Origin: Poecilobothrus nobilitatus
Lineage: Eukaryota; Arthropoda; Insecta; Diptera; Dolichopodidae
Direction of reading: 5' to 3'
Length of the DNA: 64,000 bases
Assembly: GCA_947095535.1 (NCBI GenBank)
Contig: OX352774.1
Span: 79,546,416-79,610,415, forward strand
Shown here: positions 12,601 to 25,514 of the stretch, one piece after another
Layout of the letters: the number at the start of each line of letters is the position of its first letter
Numbering within the stretch: position 1 is the first letter of the stretch
Notes under the pieces: model-generated
What the model was told of the DNA's origin: nothing
The model's database searches: none
What the model saw: the letters and a program-made list of their open reading frames with translations, nothing else
Position numbers and translations under genes: made by a program

Positions 12601-13230
12601 AAAAGGTACTCGTACTCGTTTTATTTTCAGTTTTTTTTTTTTACTTGTTATTAATTTTTGCACAATATCCTTGCGATATTTCATGGAATCCTGAAGAATT
12701 ATATGAAACCTAAAAGATTATACATATTACCTATGTATTGTTTCATGTTTAAAGTTTTAAAATAAAATATAATATATTTTTAGTCTTAAAAAGTCAGTAT
12801 GTCTTGTTTTTAGTTCCTTTAATATTTTGTTTTTTTATTGAATCCTCATGTTTTTTTGTGTTTAACGTAAATTTAAGCTTAACTGAAACGGACGCTATTG
12901 ATAACTTCGTCTATAAAGAACTAGAATATATCGGATTACATTTTTGTGACTTATTCTTAAATCGAATTTCGTAAAGGTATTCCATTCCTATAACTTCCTA
13001 TGACTTTTAAAAACACGTTTTTTCTATCGACGTTCTTTCAAGATAGTTTTATCTTCCTCCTTTTTTTTTTTGATTTTTAAATTTTTAAATGACGGTTTTA
13101 GAATTATAATTAAAATGACCTTTTTGCTTTGTAAACTTTCCAACTTGATTCCTGAAAACTTTATTTTATGTTTGGTTGTTAACATTATGTTACGTACCAC
13201 ATAAAATTAATTTATGTATAGTTATGTATA
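9691..13230. other. A/T-rich noncoding DNA
   Basis: Mostly homopolymer-rich. The patch 10910-11420 has a more balanced composition with short open frames but no recognisable protein. A 10-bp perfect stem (AGAATGTCCT / AGGACATTCT) with a 16-nt loop lies at 11779-11814. A TA microsatellite is at about 10285-10302. No gene is supported. Confidence 0.5.
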
Positions 13231-13234
13231 TTAT

Positions 13235-13430
13235 TTATTTTCTTGCCATTGCATTATAATTCACTTTGAATAGATATTTGGTGGCAAGGATGATGTGATA
13301 TTGAAAATTAGTTTTCTTTGAGTCATTTTCCTTTCTATTTAAAATATTTTCAACTTGTGCAGGATTTAAATAAGCATTTCCTTGGTTGATACGACATTTG
13401 AATTAACCACTTGGTTAATTTAGCCCTTTT
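13235..13430 (-). mobile_element. SINE family A, degenerate minus-strand copy
   Basis: It shares TATTTGGTGGCAAG, CATTTTCCTTTCTATT and ACTTGTGCAGGATTT with the better-preserved copy at 13605-13824, in the same order. The tRNA-like end has diverged (AACCACTTGGTTAATTTAGCC in place of the A box). Confidence 0.5.
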
Positions 13431-13604
13431 TGCATAAGCTTTTCGGCTTTTATTTCTTTATTTAATTCTAATATTACATAATAAATAATGGTAACATCAG
13501 TAATGCCTTCGGCTACTTTGAAGGCCTTATTGTGTTGTTTTCGGCTTATTTATTTATTTATTTATATTAATATTACAAATCACATAGATATTGTAATATT
13601 ACAA

Positions 13605-13824
13605 AACCATCGCCTACTAAGGCAATTATAGGTCGAATTCTATTATTAAATTATACACTAATATTATTTATTTAGTTTATATTATATACTATATATTTAC
13701 ACTATATTTGGTAACAAGGGGGATTTGTTTTCAATTAATAAAACTTGTTACTTGTGCAGGATTTGAACCCGCACTCCCTCGATTAATAAGCCACATGCTT
13801 AACCACTAGGCCACAGAGGCCCTG
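13605..13824 (-). mobile_element. SINE family A, best copy
   Basis: On the minus strand it starts with CAGGGCCTCTGTGGCC, an A box TAGTGGTTAAGC and a B box GGGTTCAAATCC, then a body ending at CCATCGCCTACTAAGG (in plus orientation). The bases outside the T arm do not pair as an acceptor stem, so it is a SINE rather than a tRNA gene. A TTTA-type microsatellite lies just outside at about 13547-13567. Confidence 0.8.
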
Positions 13825-16235
13825 TTTTTGGCTTTTATAGTTGATTTAAAAAAAAAGGAATCAATTGCATACTTTTAGGTTACATCTATTTGCACGGCAT
13901 TGGAATTTGGAATTCTTTTATAACTGATAATCTATGATAACGGTAGTTTATAATTATGTATTTTCTCATTTCTATACTATTTTAAAGTACTGAAAAAATA
14001 CTTAAAGAAATAAAATTCGTGTACAGGTAAGGCATAAAAAAAAGATTTTATTCTTTATATATATCTCTTACTTATTTTTTTAAATTTTCGTTTCGATAGT
14101 CTTAGAGGCATATTATATACTACATTTAAAATGTAATGGTAAAATAATATTGAAAAGTTAAAAAAGGAAAGAAAAAAAAAATAATATTAATTTAACAACG
14201 AAGAAAAGGGATAAAATTTTCTTGTATAAAAATAATTCAATTTTTAAATTTCGAATGAAATTAAGCTCATTGAAAAAGCAATTTTATTGTTAAAGAAAAA
14301 AAAAAGGACAGAAGAGAAGAGGAAAGGAAAACACTTTGAATTTTGCAATTTTATTTATGTTTGTTTTTTTTTTTTTTGCAAATGGCAAAATCCTGTTCCA
14401 CCTTCATTTTTTTTTCGATTAATTTTTTACCATTTTTATTTTATTTATTTTTTTTACTATAACTGTTCTTGTTGTTTTTTCTTTTTTTAAAATGGAAAAA
14501 AAAAAAGCAGTAGTCAACAGGATTCATTTAAAAAGGATGTCTGGAATTATTATAATTGATTTCTTGTCAGCGGAGACTGACTTAGGTTTGAGGCTTATAT
14601 TTAATTTTATGGGTTTTTTTTTTTTGTTTTTGGGTTTGGAACAGTTTTATTTTCCGGTTTTAAGGTTTTTTTTTTTTGTTTGGGGTTAAAAAGTTTTTCT
14701 TTTTTTGTTCATTTGTCTCTCAGCTTGTTTTCTTTTATTTATTTTTTTTCTTTTATTATTTTAAGGGTTTGATAATTGAAGTTGGCATGCATATCAGAGA
14801 ATATTTTTTTTTTTATTTTGTGATATCATTTGATATATGGTATATTTATTATTTTGTATAAATCATTACTCTTGGGTATTTAACATATCAAAGTGCAATA
14901 AAATTAGATTTTGGGTGGATAAAAGTTAATATACTTGAATATTTAAATTGGAAATATGGATTTAGAAAAAAAAAAAAATTCAGAATATTGTATACGATTC
15001 AAGTTTAGGTCATATAGATATTATATATGTCGGTATTAAATCCCTGATGAAATCATTGAATAAAACTGAAAGTGAAAAAAAAACAGAAATAAAACAGGAC
15101 GAGAAAAAAGGAAATTATTTGTTCCTCTTTTTATTTGGTAAATAAAATCTGTACAAAATAGTGGGGGATGATTCACTAAAAACTTCAATACTCCACCCAA
15201 AAAAACAAAATAAAATTCATTAAAAATTCATGAAAAAGTACACATCAATTTATATATAAATATTTTTTTTTTTGTGAACTTTTTGTTTAATTTTCTTTAT
15301 TTTTCTTTTTGGAATGAAAAAAGGAATAGAAAAAGTATTCTTATGTGAATACAAAATGAATTCCTATACATATAATTTTTTTTTTTGTGCATATAATTCA
15401 TTCATGACTTAGAAACCTAATTTTAAAATAATTATTTTTAAATTGCCAAGATTCTCTTTTATTATTTGTTATTTGTTATTTTTTTTTTTGTTTATATACT
15501 TGATAAAAAAAAATCTATTGAATTTTAATAGAATCTGGGATTTTACATTAAAATGCCGAATAATATAAACTTAAAATAAAAATTTTGAAATTTATGTGAA
15601 AATTGAAAGAATTTAAAATATATTTGAAAATTCTTTCAAAAACTAATAATGTTATTTAGAATTTGTTTCGGGTTCTGTTATTGCATATACCTTAGCTTAG
15701 AACAATAGAACTTGTACCTTAAAATCATCTTGATAATGTAACAAACTATAAAACATAGCTACAGAATTAACTTTTGTAACTAAATTTTTAAATAAAGCTT
15801 CAGTATTCAAGAAATTTACGCAGGATATTCTGACATTAAACAGCTAAGAATGAAGTGGAGATTTTCACTAAAAAAAAATCTAAAAGGATTAATAATCCAG
15901 AATATGTACATAAATTATTAGATTGTACGGAAATCAAAACATATGAAAATAAAATTGAGTAGAAGCTTTTATTCTTCATCTCTTTCTCCTTCTCCTTTTG
16001 CTTCTTTAGAAGAATCAACACAGAAAATTCATATAAAATTTATTGATTGAAATTAAGGATTAGTTTTAAATTGAGATCAACATTATATTTTAAATGGAGT
16101 AGACCTGAGTTGATATTGCTAATAACAATGATATAAAATGATATAAAATGAAAACTCTTGTTATACGTGATCATTTTTCTGAATAGTATCTAACCATATA
16201 TGCTTTATTTTAAATTTTTAGGAGAAAGTGAATGA
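13825..16235. other. A/T-rich noncoding DNA
   Basis: Long T runs give several 60-70-codon plus-strand frames (14287-14861) made almost only of Phe/Leu/Lys/Tyr. These are low-complexity artefacts. No gene or repeat family is recognised. Confidence 0.55.
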
Positions 16236-16768
16236 GTATATATGGTGTCCCACGATAAATATTATACAGAGCAAAAGTTTATAGGTGATGTCGATGAATG
16301 TTTGTTTCTAATGGTTTTCGAGATAACGAGGTTCAAAATTTTTCGTACATACATATGTAAATATACTTATGCTTAAAAAAAAAACATATCATTATTCCAT
16401 GTAAAACCATGTAATCCATGTTGAAAAATATTCGCTTTCATATGAAGATTTAAAATTTTTCGTGTTATATCGTAAATACAAATTTATAGATTTAAAAAAT
16501 TGTTTTTTTCGAAAAACTGATTTTTTCATAAAAATATTCCATTTTTACATTTTCTAACTTTAATTTAAATAATTACAATTTGTATTACATCTCATACTGT
16601 TTTTTTAAGATAATTTAATATGACCTGACCTGTACTTACCGTTATCTTGGAAAATGTCAGAAATTGAGAAATCCTCTCAGAAGTTTTTTTTTTTTGTTTA
16701 TTTTAAGATCCCCTATCACATCCTACTCGGTATAAAATTTTATAGTGAAACATCCTACACGTATATAT
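16236..16768. mobile_element. TIR element related to the one at 45846
   Basis: The left end TATATATGGTGTCCCACGAT is matched, with mismatches, by the complement of the right end GTGAAACATCCTACACGTAT (16745-16764). An inner ATTATACAGAG pairs with CTCGGTATAAAAT further in. The internal phrase GAGATAACGAGGTT is shared with the larger element at 45846 (GAAATAATGAGGTT), so they belong to one family. No transposase is present, so this is a MITE-like nonautonomous copy. Confidence 0.5.
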
Positions 16769-16796
16769 GTATATATATATATATATATACATTTTA
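16767..16796. repeat. TA microsatellite
   Basis: An uninterrupted run of about nine TA units follows GTATATATG, just outside the right end of the TIR element. Confidence 0.85.
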
Positions 16797-16799
16797 CAT

Positions 16800-18850
16800 A
16801 TACTTAGAGTGGATTTGGTAGTAAATTGCAAGTTTTTATAGAATGCATTTCTTGATTATTGAATGGGTAGAAAAATATGTAGCTAACACTGTCGTTAGAA
16901 CTTAATATGAATATTTTGGTATGCCCAATGTATTAAAATGCCTTAATTATCATCGAATATAACCAAATCATTTTTAAATACATTGCAAAATTTCTAAAAT
17001 GCATAATTTGCAACCCACGATGCATTTCATGTATCTGCATAAACTTCCAATATCTGTTAAGTAAAATATTATATATATAATATGTTCTGATAGATATCAT
17101 ATGTATGTATTTATGCATCGTGTGTGGATAAAAAAACATGTTTAAACTACTTTTAAGTTTTTAATTTCATTATCCTTGAATTATCTTTGTTTCATTACGA
17201 TACAATGTTAATTTTTTAAGTGTAGGATAATAATTTGACATGAAAAACGGGACATTTTGAAATTAATATAATTACAGGAAAAAAAACCATGTAAGGTGTA
17301 TATACTAGGATCTGTTTAAGCACTAAAAGTATTTTAGAATCTAAGAAAAATAATATGATACAAATTATTACATATGGAAGAAGGTTTTTTGTTTCAAAAT
17401 ATGTCATATAGGTTTTGGTTTTTCTTTTGCAAAAGGATTAAATGTTTAGAATACTTTTAACTTATTATATTTTGTTAGAAAATTGGTGTTAGTTTAAAAA
17501 TTGAAAATTACAACTAAAATCACTAATTTTTGTTTTTTTTACTTAAAAATTACAAGAAAAGATAATTAGAATGAGTAAAATTTTAATTTTGAAGGACAAT
17601 GTTCAGATTAAATTTGAATTTTTGTAAATGAACCGTTGACAATTTTTTTAAAAACACAAACACACGTATAAAAAAAAAGGAACTGTAATCAGGTTTAAAT
17701 ACTTTAAGTTTCAGGTTATTTTATATAGAGGGAATTAGCTTTATAATCTGTATGTTAGTACTTTAAAATTGTTTAAGAGACTACCATTTGTGATTTCATT
17801 TCAATTGAAAAACTTTCAGATACCTTTAAGATATTTGTTAAATTGAAACAAAATGGAGTTTGAATATACACGACGGATAGAAAGAAAAGCGAGTAAAATT
17901 ACTTAAAACTTAATAGAATCTTTTTCTTGCGAGTACAAGTACAAGAGAATTATTGAATAATATTATATAAGAATTAATTTATGAGGTGCCTAGAAATTGG
18001 ATTAAGATTTATAGAAATATGGTATGGTAAATGAAGACGTTAATGTATTCCGTAAGTTGACACTATAATCATTCGCAATTAAAAAAAATATTTTTACTAT
18101 AGTAAAAGATGATCAGACATTTGCGATGTTCCAATTTATTATTTCCAAATATTGCTGAAGAAATTCAAACAATTAAAAATAAATGAGATCTCGATCAATT
18201 TGACGTAGGATAGTTTTTAGTTTTGGAGGTATGTAAACCTACTCTGTTTCTTAAACTCGTTTTTTTTTTAGTTTTTGCTGGTATTTTTGTAATTATTGGT
18301 TGATTTGTTGATTGGTCGGTTTATATGCCTGCTATCTAAATTTCTGTTCGATACTGTTTTGATACCCTATCATCGCATATTTCATTAGCAATTGTGTTTA
18401 TTATCAGCCCATAAGGTTCAGAAATAAAATAAGTTTTCCAATTTTACTTTCGGATAATTGGTGTAAATCTGTGAAGGTAGGGAAATCTTCAGTTTGATCT
18501 TACCTAAAGTTGGAAATTCGCAGAGAAAATGTTGAAAAGTCTTGCTATTTTGCTCTTATACCTACGAATTAAAATTATACCATTCCTTCTCTTTGCAACT
18601 TCCAGCATGTGTGTTGTAAGGAATACAAATTATAGTTGTATAGGTTTCTACCGACCATTGATTGGTAATTATCGTCACGGCTCTAGCAGTGTTTACATGA
18701 ATGTAGGTTAGTAGTTTTTTCGTTAAAAATGTGCCACATTTTTCTTGATGTTTTGCAGTTGATCAGACTACCGCATTTATAGATAGATAGTATGAGGTCT
18801 TTTCACAGCAATTTTTGTGATTGTTATTTAGATTTTACAGAATCATTAAA
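16800..18850. other. A/T-rich noncoding DNA
   Basis: No gene is recognised. A 60-codon frame at 18529-18711 has a slightly more balanced composition and starts with ATG, but it has no recognisable domain and its length is within chance. Confidence 0.5.
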
Positions 18851-19522
18851 CCAATGGATCGAATGTATAAAACTGAGGAGCTTGAACTCAAATTTCACTC
18901 TTGCAAATAAAATTTACACGTGAATTCATAGTTTTTGTTTGAAAAAATGAGATTTGACTTGAAGTTTTAGGTTCAGTTTTATGCGTTCGACCCAATGCAT
19001 AAAAATGAGCTAAATTTACATTAAAACGTGCTAGTAATAAAGTATTTAATAGGTGGCAATATATTTGCCGTTGTGCTCCCAGTCCGTATATATTATGAAA
19101 TATTGCTTGCTGAGTTTCGAGAAGAATCGGAAGATGATTTTGAAAGTGACGATGAGGATCAGCAGGTGTTTGATGTGACAGTAAATATAGATGAAGGTGC
19201 AATTGCATTAACTTCTTCAAATTTCTTAACAGAGTTAGATACAAATCGGTCTAAAAATATACATAAATGAAATTGATTCTAATAACAAAGAAAAGATAAA
19301 AATCAAGATAATAAAAAAAATATTTCGATAATATAGCGAATTTCACATGTACGTGAAAGGCTTAAGCTAAGGGAAATTTTAATTATTAAGCAAAATCTCA
19401 CTCTCTGAGAAAATGATACAAGTATGAGCTCAATTTCAAGTTTTTTTTGCATGCCAAACCGAGTTTTTGGTTAAAAAAGTGAGATTTGAGTTCACGCTCT
19501 GTTTTATGTATACGACCCAATA
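18851..19522. mobile_element. TIR DNA element with an acidic ORF remnant
   Basis: The left end 18853-18900 (containing GCTTGAACTCAAATTTCAC) is the inverted counterpart of the right end 19480-19522 (GTGAGATTTGAGTTCACGCT), with similarity extending about 45 bp to a GGRTCG / CGACCC block. A third, right-type end lies internally at 18948-18995, so the left end and this copy alone make a 146-bp hairpin element. The structure is either a nested insertion or a partly duplicated end. The interior holds the acidic open frame listed separately. Confidence 0.6.
19028..19270 (+). pseudogene. Acidic open frame inside the TIR element
   Basis: The frame is 80 codons and begins with GTG rather than ATG. Its middle reads EFREESEDDFESDDEDQQVF, an acidic stretch with balanced codon use, unlike the Phe/Ile/Lys frames elsewhere. 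Acidic N-terminal regions occur in several transposases, so a transposase remnant is the favoured guess, but no catalytic or DNA-binding motif is present. The overlapping 118-codon minus-strand frame (18888-19244) is its antisense shadow. Confidence 0.3.
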
Positions 19523-19985
19523 TCTATTATATTAAAAGTTTTATTCAAAATTAATTTTATCTTATAAGTATAAGTAATTGAATATATATAAAAAAAACCA
19601 CATAAAAGAATAAAAATTAATTTTTGTATACTTTTTTTTTTGGAAATGGCATATTATACCACTTGTTGTACAAGTATAATATTTTAAAAGCTTTTATTTT
19701 TCTTTTATATATTGTTAATAACAAAACGGGAATAATAATCAGGATTATTATGAATTTAATGACATACCAAAAAAAAGAAAAAACAAAAAACGTTTTTTTT
19801 TACTCTTTTCATTTATTTTTTGTTTTATAAAAAAGTTATTAAGCACATTTTTTACAACAATATTAAATACGTTGCTCCTCTTTTTGTTTGGTTTTTTTAC
19901 CGACCGCATACAATTATGTATAAGGTAGGTATTGTTTTCATACTAAAAATTTTGTATCCGAGATTTTGGAAAATATGCACTACTC
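19523..19985. other. A/T-rich noncoding DNA
   Basis: Nothing recognised apart from T and A runs. Confidence 0.5.
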
Positions 19986-19989
19986 CGGT

Positions 19990-20345
19990 GTGGAGAAGAC
20001 TGTAAAATTTTTTTTAGCATGATGTCTGTCTGTGTGTGTGTGGGTATGTCTGTGGGCACGTGTACAACTTAAACGACTGACCGGAATTTTTTGCAATATC
20101 ATATTTAAGGTTTTGACGTAAATATCTCGGATTGATAACCTTTTGGAGCAAATCAGACAACCGCAAATGGTAGTTACTAGTTTAAATGGTAGTTTTAAGT
20201 TTTTTATGAATACTTCGTAATTTTATGAGAAAAATTATTAAGAAAAAGTTGTTACACAAGTACAGAGCAACAAATTTGGCATAGAACATTTTTTGATCCG
20301 ACTAACTTTAACTTTTATTTAATTTTTTTTCTAAGCCCAAATTTC
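19990..20345 (+). repeat. Dispersed noncoding repeat with GTCTGTCTGTGTG start
   Basis: It starts with TTTTAGCATGATGTCTGTCT, a GT-rich stretch and GGGCACGTGTACAAC. The layout (TTTTAGCAT.., then a Y-rich GTCTGT motif, then several hundred bp of moderate complexity) resembles the family at 34557 and elsewhere, but sequence similarity beyond the start is weak. It is a related or convergent dispersed insect repeat. Confidence 0.35.
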
Positions 20346-20349
20346 ATAC

Positions 20350-21112
20350 ATAAGTACATAACTCTCCATATGAATTTATATGAACAATTTTTTTTTGTTT
20401 TTTTTTTATATCTCTGAAAATTTATGTATGTACATGTGTACTTATATCTATGCATATTATTCTTTTATTGATGACATAAAATTAAAACAGTAAAATTTTT
20501 GTTAGCGGATTCAATATTAATTTTATGTTTGTTTTGTATTTGTTTACAGTTTTTATTATTTTTTACTTCTAATATTTTTGAATGAAAAAAAAGTCATGTA
20601 CATTACATAATAATGTAAATGAATGTATGAATGAATACACATACATATATATATTTTTACGATTTCATTGCTTATTATTGTTATTGAATAAAATAAAATG
20701 TTGTTAAATTATTAGAAATTATTTTGATTTGATATAAATTATTATGTAAAAAATCTATAAATTTTGGCATTGCACTTTTTGTGTAGTAGCGGTCGGTCCT
20801 GTGGTGGAGACAACTGATTTTTTTTTTATAATTTATTTTAATCGAAAAAACTTTCATTTTAATGTATATAATAATGAATGAATGTAAAATAGTGTTCTTG
20901 ATTATGTGTGATGTAGTACTTTAATATTAGGATGCTTTAATAATAATGTATTGATAATAATGATGATGATTATGATGATGATGATGATTAATTATGACAT
21001 AATAATATAAACTAAAAAAATAAAAAAAATAAAAAAAACTAGGACATTGTAAAATTTTATTTTATATATTGAGGTGTATTGAGGTACAGAAGCATGATTT
21101 AGAGTTTGCTTT

Positions 21113-21143
<31 letters not shown>

Positions 21144-22030
21144 CTAAAGTATGCTAAGGTCGGGTAAAATACCCTTCAAAATAAGTCATTTTTTTTTTCT
21201 GTATAATATGTCAGTATGGTTCCATATTTTTTTTCTTTCCCATTTTCATTAATTAAAATTAATAATATAAGTTATAAAAAAAACGTGATTTAATAATAAT
21301 AATATAAGTTATAAAAAAAAACAAAAATTTAATTATTATGGAAAAAAAAAAAACAAAACAAAAAACAGAAAAAAACATTGAATGCATTTAAAATAATTCA
21401 ATTGGATGTGCATTTTTTTGAAAAAAAAAAATTGAGGTTAATGACCATCTGTAAAATTAATTTAATAGAGTGAAAAATGAATTTCCATTTTATGAATTTA
21501 TGAATTAAATCACGTTTTGATTTTTTTGTTTTTAAATAACGCTATAACTTAATTTTTATTGAAAGTTTTGTTTTAAAGAGTCATTATTAATTTGAAAAAA
21601 AAAAGTTTTTTTTCTGTTGTATGTTAATTTAAATAATATGTCGGTATAATTTTAAATAAGTATAGAATTAAATAAGTAGGATGTTTTTTTTTTTTTTTTT
21701 TTTGTTTTTTAAATACTGCGGAATACAAGTATGTTAATTTTGTTAAATAAAAGATATATTTTTTATTACGATATTAACTTTATAATATTGAAACTGAATT
21801 TTTGCTCTATATATTAATAGCACTTGAAACTTACTTTGAAAATTAACTATACAAAAAATGTTGTGGTTTAAAAAAGGATAAAAAAAAAAAAACAAGAAAA
21901 GGAAAGCAATTTAATAAATTATGTGATACGAACTAATTATAGGTACCTATTATTTTTCGTTTTTTTTTTTTTTTTTTTTATTGTAGATGAAGTATCTATA
22001 TTAGTTGATGTACTACATTTTTATTAAAGT
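20350..22030. other. A/T-rich noncoding DNA with microsatellites
   Basis: It contains an ATG/GAT trinucleotide array at 20958-20989, a pure 27-T run at 21110-21136, and two copies of TAATAATATAAGTTATAAAA at about 21260-21315. A small G/C-richer patch at 20785-20815 is unexplained. No gene. Confidence 0.6.
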
Positions 22031-22039
22031 ATATTCTAA

Positions 22040-22895
22040 GCGGGGGAGAACGACATATTACAAAAATTGTTTTACAAAAAATCATTTCATCAAAAGACCT
22101 TTCTTAAAAAAAATACATTTTACAAACATATAAATTGCAAATAATACACTTTGCAAAATGAACATTTGAACAAAGGATCCATTTCACAAACCTACATATT
22201 ACCAAGAGTACATTTTACAAAAATTACACTTTGCAAAGTTAAAGACATATTGCAAAAAGCCAGTTCAAAAATTGGATTTTTCCAACTGATTAGAAATCAG
22301 GGTTTTTCTTTTTTCCAGAATATTTCTGAAAAAGGAGGGATTTTGTAAAAGAAGGAGGGATTCTGAATATTTCTCAAAAAGGAGGGATTCTGCAAAAGAA
22401 GGGAGTTTAGAGTTGAATTTAAAATCAGGGTTATAGGACTTTTACAGAATACATATGTACATATAATATATAAATATATATGATGTATATTTCGAAATTC
22501 TGAATTAGGAGGGATTTTTGAGTTGGATTAAAAATCATGGTTTCCCCTTTTCTCAGAATATTTATGTATACATAGAGTTGGATCTCAAAATCAGGGTTCC
22601 TTTTTTTTTCCCAACTTAATCGTTGTTTGTATGCATTTTGTAAAATATTCTTTTTGGTAAACGACTTTTTGCAAAATATGGATGAAATGGATTTCTTTTC
22701 AAATGGGGGAATTTGCGAAATGGCTATTTTGTGAAGTGGAAAATTTGTAATGTGGCTGTTTTATGAAATAGAAATTTGCGAAGTGAATTTTTTGTAAAAT
22801 GATAAATTTTCAAAGTAAATTTTTTTGTAAAATGACTTTTGATGAAAGGTATTTTTGCAATGTGTTCTTTGACAAAGTGACCCCCCTCCATACAC
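22040..22895. mobile_element. Foldback-like element with motif-array arms
   Basis: The left arm (22040-22260) holds about thirteen degenerate copies of CAYTTTRCAAA spaced near 17 bp. The right arm (about 22620-22895) holds the same motif inverted (TTTGTAAAATG). The outer ends GCGGGGGAG and CCCCCCTCC are roughly complementary, and ATTTCATCAAAAGACC on the left pairs with ACTTTTGATGAAAGG on the right. ATTCTAA flanks both sides (22033-22039 and 22896-22902), a possible 7-bp target duplication. The centre has repeated GGAGGGATTCTG. No transposase is present; the 65-codon frame inside is an artefact. Confidence 0.65.
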
Positions 22896-22899
22896 ATTC

Positions 22900-25510
22900 T
22901 AAACTTTTTCTACTTAAATTGTTTTTTTCTCTTTGTTATATGTGCACTTAGTACTATCATTTTGTTAACTTAAAAAGATACTTCTTTTATACCAAAAGAG
23001 AAAAAAAAAAAGAAAATTCTATAGAAAAAAGAAAATTTTACTTGTAAATATATTATTTGTACTTTGAAAGGTTTCATTTTAGTGTCCTTTAAATTAATTT
23101 TTTATTTTTCCTTTCACTATTAATTAGTTTTAATGTCCTATATTTTAATTTATGATTATTATTATTATCCTGGAATGATATTTCAAAAGAACATTAATCC
23201 TAATTACTTTATTATAATTATTTTTTATGTATAACTACTTATATGTATATATATATCTTATGAAAATAATTTTCTATAATTGGTAAGTTGTAATTTTTTT
23301 TATATAGAGTTGCCTTAAAAAATAGAAACAAACTGGATAATTGTATTTAAATGTCATTGCTGATGATGCTCTTAGTTGAATGTTTCTCTAATTTGATTGT
23401 ACAATTTTATTTATTTAATTTATTTCAACTTTAATTTGTCTGCTTACCTATATAACATTTGAATAGAAGAATAACTTGACAGGCATATGATATTATATAT
23501 GATATAAAGTGAAAAGTATTCGAACTGCCATTAGAAAGTAATCTTATACTTTATAAATGGAAAACAAATGGATACTCAAGGAAATATTCACATATAGTAT
23601 TGAAGTGAGGGACTGCCAGCAAATTAAACGAATTATAGAAATTTTTTGAAAGTTTTCAGTTACAAGTTAAAACTTATCATGTAAATTAGATTTTTAATAA
23701 TTTGTTTCTTTTACAAATTTATCGTAATAAATATCTTCTTAAAAAGACACCAGTTAGAAGAATCCGCCATTTCTTTTTAGTTGTGTTGGATTTTATCACA
23801 TTTTGTTTAAAACAGAAATATATCCTTAGAGACGTAATAGTTTTCTAATACCAACATTTAATCAAATTTCTAAAATAATGAATTTTAGATCACTTATTTA
23901 CGATACACATTTTCATAGTTAATAATTGTAACATTTTAGTACATTTTTATGAGTTTTTTTTTAAAGTTCTGAAGAAACAGATACTTATTTATGGCTATTG
24001 AATTTTTTCGAACTGTATAAATAGAAAAGACTCCATATATAAAACTTCAAAAAAGAACAATATTTAAATTAATATTGAATAATTTAAGTACTATGATAGA
24101 ACCTGCCAAACTTTTCGATATTATATCATCAATAATTTCCCGATATTGTACAAGAAAGCGGAATTTACTTTTTATAATATCGTAAAAAAACTCCTTCTGC
24201 AATTTCAATAATATTTTCTTATTATTGTATAAAGGTGTATTCTATTTACTTCAGTTTTGTTTTATTTGTTTTTTTTTTATTTTAATTTTTCCTATTAATT
24301 TTCTTTTTCAATTTTTTTTTTGATCATTTTTTTAGTTGAATTGTTTTCTATTTTTTTCTCTTTTGTACACATATTCTATACATTATTATAGGAAAAATAT
24401 TATGTTCACATGACTTGTTGTCTAAATGATTGTAAATAGAAATAAAAAAAAAAAAAAAAAAAAAAAAGAAGAAAGAAAGAAAAGTTCAATATGTTTACCT
24501 TTAGACGGTACAACAACAAGAAAAACACAAAAAATAATCCATTCTTTTACTTTTTTTTTTTTATACAAATAGAAAAAAAAAGAAGTAATTTAATGGAAAT
24601 CTGAGAAAATGAGGGAAAATTTTATAATTTTTGTTAAATTGCAAAAAAAAAAAAAAATTCCATTTTCCGGTTGAAAATTTTCAATGAATGACTAGCCCTT
24701 GTTTAATCCTGTCAGTCATCGAGAGCGTATATACATTTTTATTGCTTGTGATTTTCAATTTTTGTTTGGAGTTTTTTTTTTTTTTTTTGTCTTTAAGACA
24801 AATATTATTGTCTATTTTTGACTTGAAAAAAAAAAATGGAAAAATTTCTATACTCTTAAGAAAATTTATATATATAAAGATTTTTTTTTTTTAAATTAAA
24901 AGAGAGACTTTTAGAGGGTTGGATAGGATAAACCTAAAGGATCAAAGTTATTTAGTTTGAGCACGCAATTCAAGAAACACAAGTTGCAATTTATTGATTT
25001 ATATGTCATTCTTTTTTATTTTGTATGTGAGATACAAAAAAAAAAAAAATATACAGTTGGGTGCATACATTTAAGTGGAATTGATAATTTGAAAGAAAAA
25101 AAATTAAAATTTTTACTTATTTAATTAACTCTAATAATAAATGAATTTAATGTAAAAGTTTCATATAAAAAAAATTTCCATCTGCCTGACACCATCCTTC
25201 ATCAACATTTAAAAAAAAAATTGAACATTTAATTTTTTCAAACCAATTTTTTTTTTCTTTAGTGTAAGCAGATTCACTAATCTTATAAGAGATCTCATAA
25301 CTTTATAAAAACTAAAAAAAAACAAAATGTAGGTTTTTTCTCTTATAAGGGAAGTGATTCAAAGACATCAAGAATACCTGCTTGGTAGTTTCTGATTTTT
25401 GCTAAGTCCATCTTCACATTTAGAGAATACAATGAAACAACTAACTACTAACGTAAAATAATGACTATGGTGTAAGGATAGGTCAGAAATTCTGAATTGG
25501 AAAGTGAGAT
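22900..25510. other. A/T-rich noncoding DNA
   Basis: Homopolymer tracts include 24 consecutive A at 24444-24467. At about 25054, ACAGTTGGGTGCATACATTT resembles the type of sequence found at Tc1/mariner ends, but no inverted partner was found. No gene. Confidence 0.5.
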
Positions 25511-25514
25511 TATA

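Noticed and set aside
13740..13824. A genuine tRNA gene
   Set aside because: A and B boxes are present but the acceptor stem does not pair, and the sequence continues into a repeated body, so it is a SINE. The same holds for 6764-6837, 36950-37083 and 46508-46582.
14287..14861. Consecutive 60-70-codon frames
   Set aside because: They are composed almost entirely of Phe/Leu/Lys/Tyr from T and A runs; low-complexity noncoding DNA.
18888..19244. 118-codon minus-strand frame rich in His, Leu and Gln
   Set aside because: It is the antisense of the acidic plus-strand frame and runs through the element's inverted end.
25054..25080. Tc1/mariner terminal sequence (ACAGTTGGGTGCATACATTT)
   Set aside because: No inverted partner or transposase remnant was found on either side, so it was not called an element.
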